From Methylococcales symbiont of Hymedesmia sp. n. MRB-2018 (GTDB lineage: Bacteria > Pseudomonadota > Gammaproteobacteria > Methylococcales > Methylomonadaceae): a stretch of DNA of 64,000 nt. A program made the translations under genes and the position numbers. This document shows, in pieces, positions 18,019-27,901 of the stretch. Position 1 is the stretch's first letter. Each line of letters starts with the position of its first letter. The notes below the pieces were generated by a model. It was not told where the DNA came from. It saw only the letters and a program-made list of their open reading frames with translations, and did not search any database. The DNA lies in assembly GCA_003666385.1 (NCBI GenBank), contig QPIN01000062.1:1-64000 (forward strand). The letters are read 5' to 3'.

Positions 18019-18175
18019 GTAACTACTCAGCTTACCCTCTATTTTGTCCAATGACCGCGTTGAAAGTGCGCATTTACACCTGTAAACTCCTCGCTTTCGC
18101 CTTGCTCTTGAACGCCTTAATTTTGAACAGAACAGAGGGCAATCTAAGCAGTTACGGAGTACGCTGAGTAGTTAC
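18019..18175 (+). repeat. 157-bp palindromic repeat family, copy C (complete)
   Basis: The unit starts GTAACTACTCAGCTTACCC and ends TACGCTGAGTAGTTAC, giving 13-bp perfect terminal inverted repeats. Inside, CCCTCTATTTTGTCC and GAACAGAACAGAGGG are imperfectly complementary, so the whole unit can fold as one long hairpin. There is no ORF. It lies 18 bases after the TonB-receptor stop codon. Confidence 0.9.
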
Positions 18176-18207
18176 TATTTATCATTTATTCTTGAAAATA
18201 GTATTAT

Positions 18208-18348
18208 GAGACCTCAGCATAACTCTGGCGATGAGAAAAAAGTGATAGAATTTTTCAGGTTTTAGTCAAAATACAAGTGTAATAGTGAGCTATTGCACGT
18301 TATTTTGGCTGACCTTTTTTATCCGTTCATGAGTTATGCTAAGCTCTC
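18208..18348 (-). mobile_element. 141-bp miniature inverted-repeat element, copy 1
   Basis: It begins GAGACCTCAGCATAACTCTGG and ends ATGAGTTATGCTAAGCTCTC. The core TTTTAGTCAAAATACAAGTG and TAATAGTGAGCTATTGCACG is shared with copies at 42593, 51774 and 58760. It has no coding capacity. Its ends resemble the IS5-like end at 51953-51970, suggesting mobilisation by such a transposase. The following 140 bases to the next gene contain a 15-bp motif GTATACTTCGCGCGG also seen at 26041-26055. Confidence 0.85.
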
Positions 18349-18488
18349 AGTATACTTCGCGCGGTTTTTTTAAAGGCTGAAACTTGTGATAAGGCGGGGC
18401 TGTATTCATTATAAGCCACTCTATAAAGAACAATTCAAGTACTTTACGAGAAAATTGCAACGTCTGATTTTAGCATCTTAGTCATTTT

Positions 18489-19580
18489 GTGTTTAATTTT
18501 AAAAAAATATTGATTGTTGCTAATTCTGCTCGAATGTTGGCACAATCAGCAAAAAATGCTGGACTCAATCCTATTGTTATTGATTGTTTTAATGATGTCG
18601 ATACCCAGAAAATAACCTTAGCGTCTATCAAGATTGACTGTTTAGCTTCTCACCATTTAGCCGCTGCCTTAACTGTTTTAGACAAAACTCAGGTAATAAA
18701 TTATGCTATTTATGGCAGTGGTTTTGAAGCCTATCCTGAAAGCCTGCAACATCTTTTTCAAAAATTTACTGTATTAGGTAATTCACTTTCTGTTTTTAGC
18801 CTGATCCAAGAAAAAGTTAATTTCTTTTCAACATTAAAAAAATTAAATATTATTTACCCCCAGACCTCATTTAAACCACCACAGCAGGATATAGCGTGGT
18901 TAATTAAACCTATCTCAGGTGAAGGCGGTATCGGCATAAAAAACTATCATAAAAACACCGTGGTATCGGGTTCAAATTATTGGCAACAGAAAATTGAAGG
19001 TTTGGCTATGTCTGTGCTGTTTGTGACGGATGGAAAACAAATTGTTATCCATGGTTTCCATCAGCAACAAACTATCGTTATAGACGATAATGAATATGTT
19101 TTTTCAGGGCTTATCAGTCAGCCCACTGTTGAAGACAAGATAATAACAACCATATCAGCATGGATCGGAAAACTAGTCCCTGAATTTTCTTTAAAGGGTC
19201 TTAATTCATTCGATTTTATAGTTAAAGGTGATCATTGTTATGCACTAGAGATTAATGCAAGACCTTCTGCAAGTATGCAGCTATATACAAGCAATTTATT
19301 AATAGAACATATTAAAGCCTGTTTAACAGATTCAGTATTACAGCCATCTGAAGATTTAAATGATTATCGCAGTTATAGGGTGATTTTTGCTGAGTCTAAT
19401 TATACAATCGGAGATCAAATTAAATGGCCTGAATGGGTGGTCGATATACCCGAATCAGGCGCATTAATTAACACAGGAATGCCGATTTGCAGTATCATTG
19501 CCAGCGTAGAAAATGCACGGGATATTGAGAATGATTTGTCCTCTAAACAGCAAGTTATAAATAAATTATTAGTTAGGTAA
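18489..19580 (+). CDS. ATP-grasp protein of the H4MPT gene cluster
   Basis: The 363-residue protein starts with GTG. It has a Rossmann-like N-terminus ([21 protein letters not shown]) and an ATP-grasp core ([16 protein letters not shown] as the nucleotide loop, and [30 protein letters not shown] with the metal-binding Glu/Asn). ATP-grasp enzymes ligate a carboxylate to an amine or thiol. Its stop is 4 bases from the start codon of mch, and accessory ATP-grasp genes of this kind recur in methylotroph H4MPT clusters, so a role in synthesis of the methanopterin-type cofactor is likely but not proved here. Confidence 0.8.
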   Translation: MFNFKKILIVANSARMLAQSAKNAGLNPIVIDCFNDVDTQKITLASIKIDCLASHHLAAALTVLDKTQVINYAIYGSGFEAYPESLQHLFQKFTVLGNSLSVFSLIQEKVNFFSTLKKLNIIYPQTSFKPPQQDIAWLIKPISGEGGIGIKNYHKNTVVSGSNYWQQKIEGLAMSVLFVTDGKQIVIHGFHQQQTIVIDDNEYVFSGLISQPTVEDKIITTISAWIGKLVPEFSLKGLNSFDFIVKGDHCYALEINARPSASMQLYTSNLLIEHIKACLTDSVLQPSEDLNDYRSYRVIFAESNYTIGDQIKWPEWVVDIPESGALINTGMPICSIIASVENARDIENDLSSKQQVINKLLVR

Positions 19581-19584
19581 AACA

Positions 19585-20568
19585 ATGCAATATACAGCCA
19601 GTGTCAATAAGCTCACCCAACCATTAGTACAGCAACTCATTGATCATGCCGATAGTTTAAGACTGGGTATAGAAAAGCTGAAAAATGGATGCACGATTAT
19701 TGATGCTGGTATTAATGTGCCTGGTGGCTTAGAAGCAGGGCGTATTATTACCGAAATTTGCATGGGAGGACTGGGAACAGTTTCTATTTCTCAAAGTGCC
19801 TATACGGATCATTGGCCATTGTCAATTAATGTGCATTCAAGCAATCCAGTTTTAGCCTGTTTAGGCAGTCAATATGCTGGATGGAGTTTAGCACACGAAA
19901 AATATTATGCATTAGGTTCTGGCCCTGCAAGAGCTATGGCAAACAAAGAAAAAGACGGTGTTAAAGTCCCTGTTGAAGCACTTTATCAAGAATTAGAATA
20001 TAGCGATAATGCGGGTTCTACAGTATTAGTGATAGAGAACGATAAAATGCCACCCATTGAAATTGTTGATAAAGTAGCTGTTGCTTGTGGCATAACTGCT
20101 GATAAATTAACCTTGATTATGACGCCGACCAGTAGTATTGCTGGTAGCGTACAAGTGGTAGGTAGAGTGCTAGAAGTGGCAATGCATAAAACCCATGAAT
20201 TACATTTCCCACTTGAAAATATTGTTGATGGCTGTGGTAGTGCCCCCGTTTGTCCTCCGCATCCAGATTTTGTTCAAGCCATGGGACGTACTAATGATGC
20301 GATATTATTTGCTGGGCAAGTCCATATTTTTGTTACCGGAAGCGATGAAGCGGCTGAAAAGTTGGCTAAAGAACTGCCCAGTTCAACATCAAAAGATTAT
20401 GGAAAACCATTTGCGGATATTTTTAAAGCTTGTAACTATGATTTCTTCAAAATTGATAGCATGTTGTTTAGTCCTGCCAGTGTGATTGTGACTGCGATGG
20501 ATTCGGGTAATAGCTTTAGAGCTGGAAAGTTGGATAATGCTTTGTTAGATCAGTCTTTTGGATTTTGA
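19585..20568 (+). CDS. mch: Methenyl-H4MPT cyclohydrolase
   Basis: Mch interconverts 5,10-methenyl-H4MPT and 5-formyl-H4MPT in formaldehyde oxidation. The 327-residue product has the normal family length and motifs: [46 protein letters not shown], and [18 protein letters not shown]. It lies in the cytoplasmic H4MPT pathway between formaldehyde-activating enzyme and the formyltransferase/hydrolase complex, which is not in this window. Translation probably continues directly from the upstream ATP-grasp gene. Confidence 0.97.
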   Translation: MQYTASVNKLTQPLVQQLIDHADSLRLGIEKLKNGCTIIDAGINVPGGLEAGRIITEICMGGLGTVSISQSAYTDHWPLSINVHSSNPVLACLGSQYAGWSLAHEKYYALGSGPARAMANKEKDGVKVPVEALYQELEYSDNAGSTVLVIENDKMPPIEIVDKVAVACGITADKLTLIMTPTSSIAGSVQVVGRVLEVAMHKTHELHFPLENIVDGCGSAPVCPPHPDFVQAMGRTNDAILFAGQVHIFVTGSDEAAEKLAKELPSSTSKDYGKPFADIFKACNYDFFKIDSMLFSPASVIVTAMDSGNSFRAGKLDNALLDQSFGF

Positions 20569-20634
20569 ATTAAGTAGAATGAGATGAATACTATTTCTCA
20601 ATACTATTTTTCGTATACTTTATAAGGATAACTG

Positions 20635-21555
20635 TTGACTCGAATAGTCATTTTTACCGATGAGCCAGGTTGGCATGGTAAACAGCTATGTCAGGCCTTT
20701 GCTAAAAGAGGATTCCAAAGTGAATATGTTTCTCTTACGGCATGCACGATAAACCTAGAATCTCAGGGATTGCCAATCAGAATACCAGGCTTTCAATCAT
20801 CTTTACCTGCTGCTATTTTTGTCAGAGGAGTCCCTGGTGGATCTTTACAGGAAGTTATTTTTTACCTAGATATTTTGCATATATTAAAAAAACTGGGCAT
20901 TCCTGTTTATAATAATGGTCACGCTATAGAGCGGAGTGTAGACAAGGGTATGACTAGTTTTTTGTTGCATAATGCCAGCATTAACACACCGCTATCCTGG
21001 GTTCTCAGAGAAAGGTCTGATGCATTATCTGTAGCGGAAAAAGAATTACAGCAAGGACACCAATTGATTAGTAAACCTTTGTTTGGTTCACAAGGAGAAG
21101 GTGTTAGACGGCTGGAAAAAATAACAGATCTATTTTGGCTAACCAGCAGCCAAGGCATTTATTATTTACAACGCTTTATAGAATGCGAAGGTCAGGGCTA
21201 TTCAGATATTCGTGTTTTTGTGGTTAATAATCGAGCAGTGCATGCTATGCGTAGGCGTGGAACATCGTGGTTAAATAACGTAGCATGTGGTGCAAAGTGT
21301 GAAGCTATTGAAATGGAAGAAAGCTTGGCACAATTGGCAATTCAAGCCACTGAAACATTGAAAATGGATTATGCTGGTGTGGATATCATTGAAGCAGCTA
21401 ATGGTCAATTGAGTGTTATAGAGGTCAATAGTATTCCAGCATGGAAAGGTCTTGAAAGTGTTTGTGCTATTAATATGGCTGAGATATTGGTGAATGACTT
21501 ACTGGATCGGTATATACAGAGTGGCTCCTTTGATAAAACTCTAGGCTTGGTGTGA
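20635..21555 (+). CDS. RimK-like ATP-grasp protein of the H4MPT cluster
   Basis: The 306-residue protein begins with TTG, preceded by AAGGAT. It has an ATP-grasp fold of the RimK/MptN type: KGMTSFLLHNASINTPLSW, QLISKPLFGSQGEGVRRL as the ATP loop, and YAGVDIIEAANGQLSVIEVNSIPAWKGLE with the metal ligands. It corresponds in position to the gene after mch in methylotroph clusters (orf5 in Methylobacterium). The substrate is unknown; addition of an amino acid to the cofactor side chain is one reasonable guess. It overlaps the next gene by 4 bases. Confidence 0.85.
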   Translation: MTRIVIFTDEPGWHGKQLCQAFAKRGFQSEYVSLTACTINLESQGLPIRIPGFQSSLPAAIFVRGVPGGSLQEVIFYLDILHILKKLGIPVYNNGHAIERSVDKGMTSFLLHNASINTPLSWVLRERSDALSVAEKELQQGHQLISKPLFGSQGEGVRRLEKITDLFWLTSSQGIYYLQRFIECEGQGYSDIRVFVVNNRAVHAMRRRGTSWLNNVACGAKCEAIEMEESLAQLAIQATETLKMDYAGVDIIEAANGQLSVIEVNSIPAWKGLESVCAINMAEILVNDLLDRYIQSGSFDKTLGLV

Positions 21556-22406
21556 TGATAGATCAAACACAACTGATCACAGCATACAAACGTGCTTGCG
21601 CGATAGATGTTGAGGCTTTTAAGCCAGGTAATGTCAGTGTTTATGCTGCGGGTCATGATATGACGGCTGAAGACTTTATACTAAGCGCAGAAGTTAGTGC
21701 TTTTCCAATAACAAACCCTGATTTTTCTTTGGGAGAAAAAGTATATTATGCCGTTAAAGCAACCAGAGAAAGGGTAGGATGTAATACTAATCTTGGGATT
21801 TTGTTGTTATCTGCCCCTATATGCCAGGCGATTTTTCAACAACAATCAGCTCAAAGTTTGGCTCAAGCGTTAGCTCAAGTATTAAGCAATACCACTCAAG
21901 CAGATGCAGAGTGGGTATTTAAAGCAATCACACTGGCTTCACCTGGAGGTCTAGGTGATTCGAAACAAGAAGATGTTAATGAAGCACCTGCTGTCACCTT
22001 AATTGAAGCCATGGCAATTGCCAGTGAAAAAGACAGAATTGCTTTTCAATATGTATCAAACTACAAAGATATTTTTGATTTTTCCATTTTAAGGTATAAT
22101 ACTGCTCGCGTGAAATATGACGATGTAGTTTGGGCTGCAGTTTCTGTGTATACAGGGCTGTTAGCACAATTTCCTGATAGTCATATAGAACGAAAGTACG
22201 GCAATAAGTATTCAGGATGGATACTTGAGCAGATGATTATAGTCGACGATGCCTTGGCTAATACTGATAAACCTGAACAATGTGTTCCTCTCTTGCATGA
22301 TGTAGATAGGAAGTTTAAGGATAAAGGTATAAATCCAGGTACTACGGCCGACCTGACGGTGGCGACGGTATTTATTCATTTTGTAGAAGCATTATCTGTT
22401 AGGTGA
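21552..22406 (+). CDS. CitG/MdcB-like protein (triphosphoribosyl-dephospho-CoA synthase family)
   Basis: The 284-residue product belongs to the family of CitG: AIDVEAFKPGNVSVYAAGHDMTAEDFILSAE near the N-terminus, GCNTNLGILLLSAPI, and the C-terminal NPGTTADLTVATVFIHF. Classic members make the prosthetic group of citrate lyase, but the gene recurs between mch and fae in methylotrophs (orf7 of Methylobacterium), which implies a ribosyl-transfer or other step in methanopterin-type cofactor synthesis. No citrate lyase genes are near. The reaction remains open. Confidence 0.85.
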   Translation: MMIDQTQLITAYKRACAIDVEAFKPGNVSVYAAGHDMTAEDFILSAEVSAFPITNPDFSLGEKVYYAVKATRERVGCNTNLGILLLSAPICQAIFQQQSAQSLAQALAQVLSNTTQADAEWVFKAITLASPGGLGDSKQEDVNEAPAVTLIEAMAIASEKDRIAFQYVSNYKDIFDFSILRYNTARVKYDDVVWAAVSVYTGLLAQFPDSHIERKYGNKYSGWILEQMIIVDDALANTDKPEQCVPLLHDVDRKFKDKGINPGTTADLTVATVFIHFVEALSVR

Positions 22407-22491
22407 ACTAGATAATACAGTAAAGGAATTAAAAAAATAAAAGTGGATTTTTATTCACTCTTTCATTCACATAATAATAGGAATTATCCTC

Positions 22492-23007
22492 ATGGCTACA
22501 ATTAACAACTTACGCGTAGGCGAATCTTTAAACGGTGACGGAAACGAAGTTGCTCACATTGACTTAATGATTGGACCTCGTGGTTCAGCTGCAGAATCTG
22601 CTTTCGCAAACTGCTTAACAAACAACAAAGACGGTTTTTCTAGTCTTCTAGCTGTTGTTGCACCTAACCTTATGGTTAAGCCTGCAACTGTTATGTTCAA
22701 CAAAGTAACAATCAAAGGTTCTAAGCAAGCAGTTCAAATGTTTGGCCCTGCACAACGTGGTGTTGCAATGGCTGTTGCTGATTGTGTTGAAGACGGAACA
22801 ATCCCTGCTGACGAAGCGGATGATTTGTTTATTTCTGTTGGTGTATTCATTCACTGGCTGGCAGAAGATGACGTTGCTATTGAGAAAAACAACTATGACG
22901 CTGTTAAAGCATCTATCAAAAATGCGGTAGCTGGAACACCAACAGCAGCTGAAGTTGTTGCTGCTAAAGCGACTTCAGAGCATCCATTTGCTGCCAACAA
23001 AGTATAA
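22492..23007 (+). CDS. fae: Formaldehyde-activating enzyme
   Basis: Fae condenses formaldehyde with H4MPT to methylene-H4MPT and is the entry point for C1 oxidation; it is normally one of the most abundant proteins of a methylotroph. The 171-residue product keeps the family core: [22 protein letters not shown] with the catalytic histidine, [39 protein letters not shown] and [20 protein letters not shown] precedes the ATG. It has its own 85-base leader after the CitG-like gene and is followed by a repeat and a strong terminator, consistent with high expression as the last gene. Confidence 0.98.
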   Translation: MATINNLRVGESLNGDGNEVAHIDLMIGPRGSAAESAFANCLTNNKDGFSSLLAVVAPNLMVKPATVMFNKVTIKGSKQAVQMFGPAQRGVAMAVADCVEDGTIPADEADDLFISVGVFIHWLAEDDVAIEKNNYDAVKASIKNAVAGTPTAAEVVAAKATSEHPFAANKV

Positions 23008-23028
23008 TTTTAATTATATATTTTAGCT

Positions 23029-23122
23029 AAACTACTCAGCGGACTCGGTAACTGCTTAGATTGCTCTTTATTTTGTTCAAGAGCAAGGCGAAAGCAAAAT
23101 AGAGGGTAAGCTAAGTAGTTAC
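23029..23122 (-). repeat. 157-bp repeat family, copy D (94-bp internally deleted form)
   Basis: Both ends of the family are present (ACTACTCAGCGGACTC at left, GTAAGCTAAGTAGTTAC at right) but about 60 bases of the interior are missing. Orientation is the same as copy F (50561). It lies between the fae stop codon and its terminator and is presumably transcribed. Confidence 0.8.
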
Positions 23123-23135
23123 TATTTTAGTTGTT

Positions 23136-23169
23136 AAAAATGCCTCAGTTCAACTGGGGCATTTTTTTG
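23136..23169 (+). terminator. Rho-independent terminator of fae
   Basis: ATGCCTCAGTT and AACTGGGGCAT form an 11-bp stem with one G-T pair and a tiny loop, followed by seven T residues. Confidence 0.9.
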
Positions 23170-23612
23170 TCTGTTATTTTTGTAAATTTTACCCCTTTTA
23201 TTGCATAAACACGTTTTCAATATCAAACGTGTTTTTCACAAATTCTTTAAAAGGAATCAATGCAGTTATTGAACATGCTAATGCAGGTGTAAAGTCTATT
23301 GATGTGGGTGAGAAAATGAAACTGATATGTATTTTTTAGGAAAAGTCAGGGGATTACTGAATTGCCTAAAAACATAATATTTTAGCGGTAGGAATAAAAT
23401 GAAATCAAGTATTTACAGCGATAATGAAGTAGTTTTTTAATGATAGAGAAAGAGAGATTTTGAGGTGGGAATAGAGTGATAAAAAATGGGAGTAGGTACT
23501 CTATAATTCAGTACCTACCCCCCAATAAGTATTATCCACTCGCGGCTAATTAGAGCATATCAATTCTTAACAGAACATGAACAATATTGTAATTAGCATA
23601 GACCCTAAGACT
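23170..23612. other. Intergenic region without a clear gene
   Basis: About 440 bases between the fae terminator and the end of the EF-G gene. A plus-strand frame of about 35 codons ending at 23339 (with INAVIEHANAGVKSIDVGEKM) has some protein-like character but no identifiable family. Nothing else is recognised. Confidence 0.4.
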
Positions 23613-25697
23613 TTATTTGTTTTTGTTGCGTTCCTGGACTTCTTTAATCACTTCTTCTGCTACGTTTTTAGGGCAAGCTGAATAGTGTGAGAATTGCATA
23701 GAAAACTGACCTCGTCCTGAGGTCATAGTGCGTAAATCACCGATGTAACCAAACATTTCACTTAAAGCTACATCCGCTTTAATGCGTACGCCTGTTACCT
23801 CTGCCTCTTGAGATTTAATCATGCCACGACGACGGTTAAGGTCACCAATAACGTCCCCCACATGATGTTCAGGTGTGTAAACATCAACATGCATGATGGG
23901 TTCAATCAATTGAGGTCCAGCTTTAGGGATTGATTGACGATAAGCTGATCTAGCCGCAATCTCAAAAGCAATCGCAGATGAATCTACTGCGTGGAAAGCA
24001 CCGTCTAATAATGTGACTTTAAAATCAAGGCATGGGAATCCTGCTAAAACGCCTTGTTCAATACTTTTTGCAAAACCTTTTTCTACGGCTGGCCAGAATT
24101 CTCTAGGTACGTTGCCACCAGTTACTTTAGATTCAAAAACAAATCCTGATCCAGGCTCGCCTGGGTCAATAGTGTAATCTATTTTACCGTATTGACCAGA
24201 ACCACCTGATTGCTTTTTATGGGTGTAGCTATCTTCTACGCTTTTAGTAATGGTTTCACGATAAGCTACTTGAGGTTTTCCTACTTCAACATTAATACCG
24301 TGGGTTCGCTTTAATATATCAATTTTAATATCAAGATGTAGCTCGCCCATGCCTTTTAGAATGGTTTCACCGCTGTCTTCATCGGTTTCAACGCGGAAAG
24401 AAGGGTCTTCTGCAATCATTTTTCCGATGGCAATGCCTAATTTTTCAGAACCTGCTTTATCTTTAGGGGCAACTGCAATTGAGATCACTGGGTCAGGGAA
24501 TACCATAGGCTCCAGTGTTGCCGGTTTTTTAGGGTCACACAAGGTGTGTCCTGTTTTCACGTTTTTCATGCCTACAATGGCAATAATGTCGCCTGCTTGA
24601 GCAGCATCAAGCTCGATACGTTCGTCAGCGTGCATTTCCACCATGCGGCCAACACGCTCAGTTTTACCAGTAAAGCTGTTTAGTATGGTATCGCCTTTGT
24701 TTAACGTGCCTGAGTAGATGCGTACAAAGGTTAAAGCGCCATAACGGTCATCCATGATTTTGAAAGCTAGGCCGCGAAATGGTTTTTTAGGGTCAACAAT
24801 AGCGTGTTCACCTGTTTCTTCACCTTCATCATCTACTTCGGGTTGTGGCTTAACTTCTGTAGGGCTTGGAAGATAATCAACAACAGCATTAAGTACTGGT
24901 TGAATGCCTTTGTTTTTAAATGCGGAGCCACAATAAGTTGGGAAGAAGGACAGCTTAATAGTCCCTTTGCGAATACATGCTTTAATAGTTTCCATCTCTG
25001 GCTCTTCACCATCCAGATATTTCTCCATGGCATCATCGTCTTGCTCAACAGCAGTCTCAATTAACTTTTCACGCCATTCTTCAACTTGATCTACCATCTC
25101 AGCAGGCACATCTTGCACTGTATAATTGGTTGGGTCGTCAGTGTTATCCCATACCCAAGCTTTGCGGGTTAACAAGTCTACAACACCAACAAAGTCATCT
25201 TCAATACCGATAGGTAATACCATGACCAGTGGGTTTGCACCCAGTACATCTTCAATTTGTTTGACCACTCGATAGAAATCAGCGCCTAAACGATCCAGTT
25301 TGTTAACTAGAATCACGCGAGCTACTTCAGAGTCATTGGCATATCGCCAGTTAGTTTCTGATTGAGGCTCTACACCACCCGAACCACAAAAAACACCAAT
25401 ACCACCATCAAGTACTTTTAATGAGCGATAGACTTCAATAGTGAAGTCAACATGCCCAGGCGTGTCAATGATGTTAAAGCGATGATCGTCCCAGAAACAA
25501 GAGGTTGCAGCAGATTGGATAGTGATCCCGCGCTCCTGTTCTTGTTCCATGAAGTCAGTGGTTGCTGCCCCATCATGTACTTCGCCCAGTTTATGAATTT
25601 TACCGGTAAGCTTTAAAATTCGCTCAGTTGTAGTGGTTTTGCCCGCATCAACGTGTGCGAAAATACCGATGTTTCTATAGAGGGATAGATCTGTCAT
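23613..25697 (-). CDS. fusA: Elongation factor G (stand-alone copy)
   Basis: EF-G is the GTPase that translocates tRNA and mRNA on the ribosome, or assists ribosome recycling. The 694-residue product has all G motifs ([26 protein letters not shown]) and the five-domain layout to the C-terminal [27 protein letters not shown] instead of the usual NKMDR, and [15 protein letters not shown] instead of CAVGGVQPQSETVWR, are deviations typical of second EF-G copies. It is not beside rpsL, rpsG or tuf, so it is probably the paralogue (EF-G2 type) rather than the str-operon gene. Confidence 0.93.
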   Translation of the reverse strand: MTDLSLYRNIGIFAHVDAGKTTTTERILKLTGKIHKLGEVHDGAATTDFMEQEQERGITIQSAATSCFWDDHRFNIIDTPGHVDFTIEVYRSLKVLDGGIGVFCGSGGVEPQSETNWRYANDSEVARVILVNKLDRLGADFYRVVKQIEDVLGANPLVMVLPIGIEDDFVGVVDLLTRKAWVWDNTDDPTNYTVQDVPAEMVDQVEEWREKLIETAVEQDDDAMEKYLDGEEPEMETIKACIRKGTIKLSFFPTYCGSAFKNKGIQPVLNAVVDYLPSPTEVKPQPEVDDEGEETGEHAIVDPKKPFRGLAFKIMDDRYGALTFVRIYSGTLNKGDTILNSFTGKTERVGRMVEMHADERIELDAAQAGDIIAIVGMKNVKTGHTLCDPKKPATLEPMVFPDPVISIAVAPKDKAGSEKLGIAIGKMIAEDPSFRVETDEDSGETILKGMGELHLDIKIDILKRTHGINVEVGKPQVAYRETITKSVEDSYTHKKQSGGSGQYGKIDYTIDPGEPGSGFVFESKVTGGNVPREFWPAVEKGFAKSIEQGVLAGFPCLDFKVTLLDGAFHAVDSSAIAFEIAARSAYRQSIPKAGPQLIEPIMHVDVYTPEHHVGDVIGDLNRRRGMIKSQEAEVTGVRIKADVALSEMFGYIGDLRTMTSGRGQFSMQFSHYSACPKNVAEEVIKEVQERNKNK

Positions 25698-26137
25698 TGT
25701 TGTACTCTAAGATTGAGAATAAAAAAACTGTTAACTCTTAATGATGTAAGAATATGTATGCTTTAAGGCTGGCTATTAGCATTAGCCCTAACCAGCTTCT
25801 AGGTGATAAATAAAGCGTGTGTTTCATTGTTCGATGCACAATATTGCCAATTTGTACTCGAAAATCCTCCCATTCTACACTAAAACTAAAAAAAGAAGAA
25901 TATAGCCTTAAATATTTATTGAATAATGCGTATATTATCAATATTGAGAAGAGGCTGACGAGATTTAAAGAGTGGTTAATATACTCTTTTGACCGACTAA
26001 CGATTGTTATGATACGAAGTGATTTCTTGATGAAGATTATGTATACTTCGCGCGGACAAAATAAAGCTGCGTTCGTTCCTCACTACGCTTTATTTTGCAG
26101 GTGATCTTGGTCGTTACCATAAAGACATGCTTGGATT
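25698..26137. other. Intergenic region with an 11-bp inverted repeat
   Basis: No gene is supported in these 440 bases. CAAAATAAAGC (26057-26067) faces GCTTTATTTTG (26087-26097), preceded by GTATACTTCGCGCGG (26041-26055), a 15-bp motif also present at 18351-18365. It may be another small repeat family. The EF-G leader occupies the left part. Confidence 0.45.
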
Positions 26138-27244
26138 CTATTCAGTATGCTCAACCACTTGTAGATTATATCCAGAAAGTCCAAAATATTTTTTTTCTAT
26201 GCCCATGACTTTTAAACGATGCACACCCAAATCTGCCAAAATCCGAGCTCCTGTTCCTGTGGTACGCCAATCGGCTATCTTTGCTAGACTTGATGATTCT
26301 GTTACTACGCCATTATCTTGTAATTGATACTGGTGAATATGCTCAACCAGTGACTTATTATCTTCACATTGTCTAATTACCACCAAAATACCACGACCCG
26401 CTTCAGCGATTTTTTCCATTGCTTCACTAATCGCAATTGAACTACCTGAACGTTTTGATGAAAACAAATCATCCAGCAAATTACGTGCATGAACACGCAC
26501 TAAAACAGGATCATCTCCCGCCACATCACCCATTACAAGCGCAAGATGCACATTGTCATCATTACTGTCTTGATAGGCATACAACTTGAAATCCCCATAT
26601 TCTGTTGGATAGTGGCACTCACTAATCCGATCCAAGGTATTTTCATTCTGGATTCTATATTGAATCAAATCAGCAATAGTCCCTATTTTAAGATCATGTT
26701 GTTTGGCAAACACTTCAAGATCAGCTCGTCTTGCCATACTGCCGTCTTCGTTCAATATTTCTACAATGACAGCAGCAGGTTCTGCTCCAGCTAGTTTAGC
26801 TAGATCACAACCAGCTTCAGTATGTCCAGCACGGTTCAGCACACCTCCTGCCATGGCCATCAGTGGAAAAATATGCCCAGGCTGCACTAAATCATCTGGT
26901 GTAGAATGTTTAGCTACCGCAGCTTGCACTGTTAATGCTCTATCTGATGCGGATATTCCCGTTGTTATTCCTGTAGCCGCTTCAATCGACACAGTAAAAT
27001 TAGTGGAATGTGCTGTTTTGTTCTCATTAACCATTAACGGTAATCTAAGCTGTTGACATCTTTCCTTGGTCAGCGTTAAACAGATCAAACCTCGCCCATA
27101 TTTTGCCATAAAGTTAATATCTTTAGCTCCTGTAAATGATGCTGCCATCACTAAGTCACCTTCATTCTCACGGTCTTCATCATCCATAATAATGACCATC
27201 TTACCCTGCGCTAAATCGGCTATAATTTGTTCCGTTGTATTCAT
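26138..27244 (-). CDS. ribB: 3,4-dihydroxy-2-butanone-4-phosphate synthase with GTP cyclohydrolase II-like domain
   Basis: The 368-residue product has an intact RibB domain (residues 1-205: MDDEDRENEGDLVMAA, TDDLVQ-type HPDDLVQPGHIFPL as STPDDLVQPGHIFPLMA, RAGHTEAGCDLAKLAG), which makes the four-carbon precursor of riboflavin from ribulose 5-phosphate. The C-terminal RibA-like half lacks the zinc-binding cysteines expected after the VRVH segment (here ARNLLDDLFSSKRSG), so GTP cyclohydrolase II activity is unlikely and a separate ribA is expected. The start codon overlaps the ribE stop by 4 bases. Confidence 0.92.
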   Translation of the reverse strand: MNTTEQIIADLAQGKMVIIMDDEDRENEGDLVMAASFTGAKDINFMAKYGRGLICLTLTKERCQQLRLPLMVNENKTAHSTNFTVSIEAATGITTGISASDRALTVQAAVAKHSTPDDLVQPGHIFPLMAMAGGVLNRAGHTEAGCDLAKLAGAEPAAVIVEILNEDGSMARRADLEVFAKQHDLKIGTIADLIQYRIQNENTLDRISECHYPTEYGDFKLYAYQDSNDDNVHLALVMGDVAGDDPVLVRVHARNLLDDLFSSKRSGSSIAISEAMEKIAEAGRGILVVIRQCEDNKSLVEHIHQYQLQDNGVVTESSSLAKIADWRTTGTGARILADLGVHRLKVMGIEKKYFGLSGYNLQVVEHTE

Positions 27245-27900
27245 TGAGTCATAAACCCACTGTTTTGTAATAATTCTTCTGTTACGTTACCCTCAGACAT
27301 TGCAACTCTATCTCCCTGCATTAACCTTTCCATATATCTAGCCAATAAATCAACCTCTAAATTCACCTTAGTACCTACTACCATATCACCCAATGTAGTC
27401 TCTTCAAGCGTATGAGGCACAATATTAACGCTAAACAAAGCACCATCAACTTCATTAACCGTAAGGCTCACACCATTAACGCAAATAGAGCCCTTTTCTG
27501 CGATATATTTTGCCAGATTATCAGGTGCTTTAAATTGAAAATAAAATGATCGTCCATCTTGCTTCTTGCCGACAACAATACCCAGTCCATCAACATGACC
27601 GCTGACAATATGTCCACCTAATCGAGTCGTTGGTGTTAATGCCAGTTCCAAATTAACTGATGATCCTACACTGGCTGATTTTAAATCGGTTCTGCCAATA
27701 GTTTCATTGGAAACATCTGCACAAAAATAATGAGAACCTAGTTCTACTGCGGTTAAACAAACACCATTTACAGCGATGCTATCGCCTAATGCCGCCTCAC
27801 TAATGGTCAGCTTTCCTGTATCAATTTTATATTGATAATCACCACCTTGTGCCTTAATAGCTACTATTTGACCTTTTGCTAAAATAATGCCTGTAAACAT
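27241..27900 (-). CDS. ribE: Riboflavin synthase alpha subunit
   Basis: This enzyme dismutates two 6,7-dimethyl-8-ribityllumazines to riboflavin. The 219-residue product shows the two tandem lumazine-binding beta barrels: MFTGIILAKGQIVAI with SIAVNGVCLTAVE in the first, and GHIVSGHVDGLGIV with GSICVNGVSLTVNEV in the second. It lies 1 base after the ribD stop and overlaps ribB. It is called ribC in some species. Confidence 0.96.
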   Translation of the reverse strand: MFTGIILAKGQIVAIKAQGGDYQYKIDTGKLTISEAALGDSIAVNGVCLTAVELGSHYFCADVSNETIGRTDLKSASVGSSVNLELALTPTTRLGGHIVSGHVDGLGIVVGKKQDGRSFYFQFKAPDNLAKYIAEKGSICVNGVSLTVNEVDGALFSVNIVPHTLEETTLGDMVVGTKVNLEVDLLARYMERLMQGDRVAMSEGNVTEELLQNSGFMTQ

Positions 27901-27901
27901 A

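Noticed and set aside
23207..23339. Short plus-strand frame after fae as a small gene
   Set aside because: It lies beyond a strong terminator, has no clear start or ribosome-binding site, and no recognisable family; at most a remnant.
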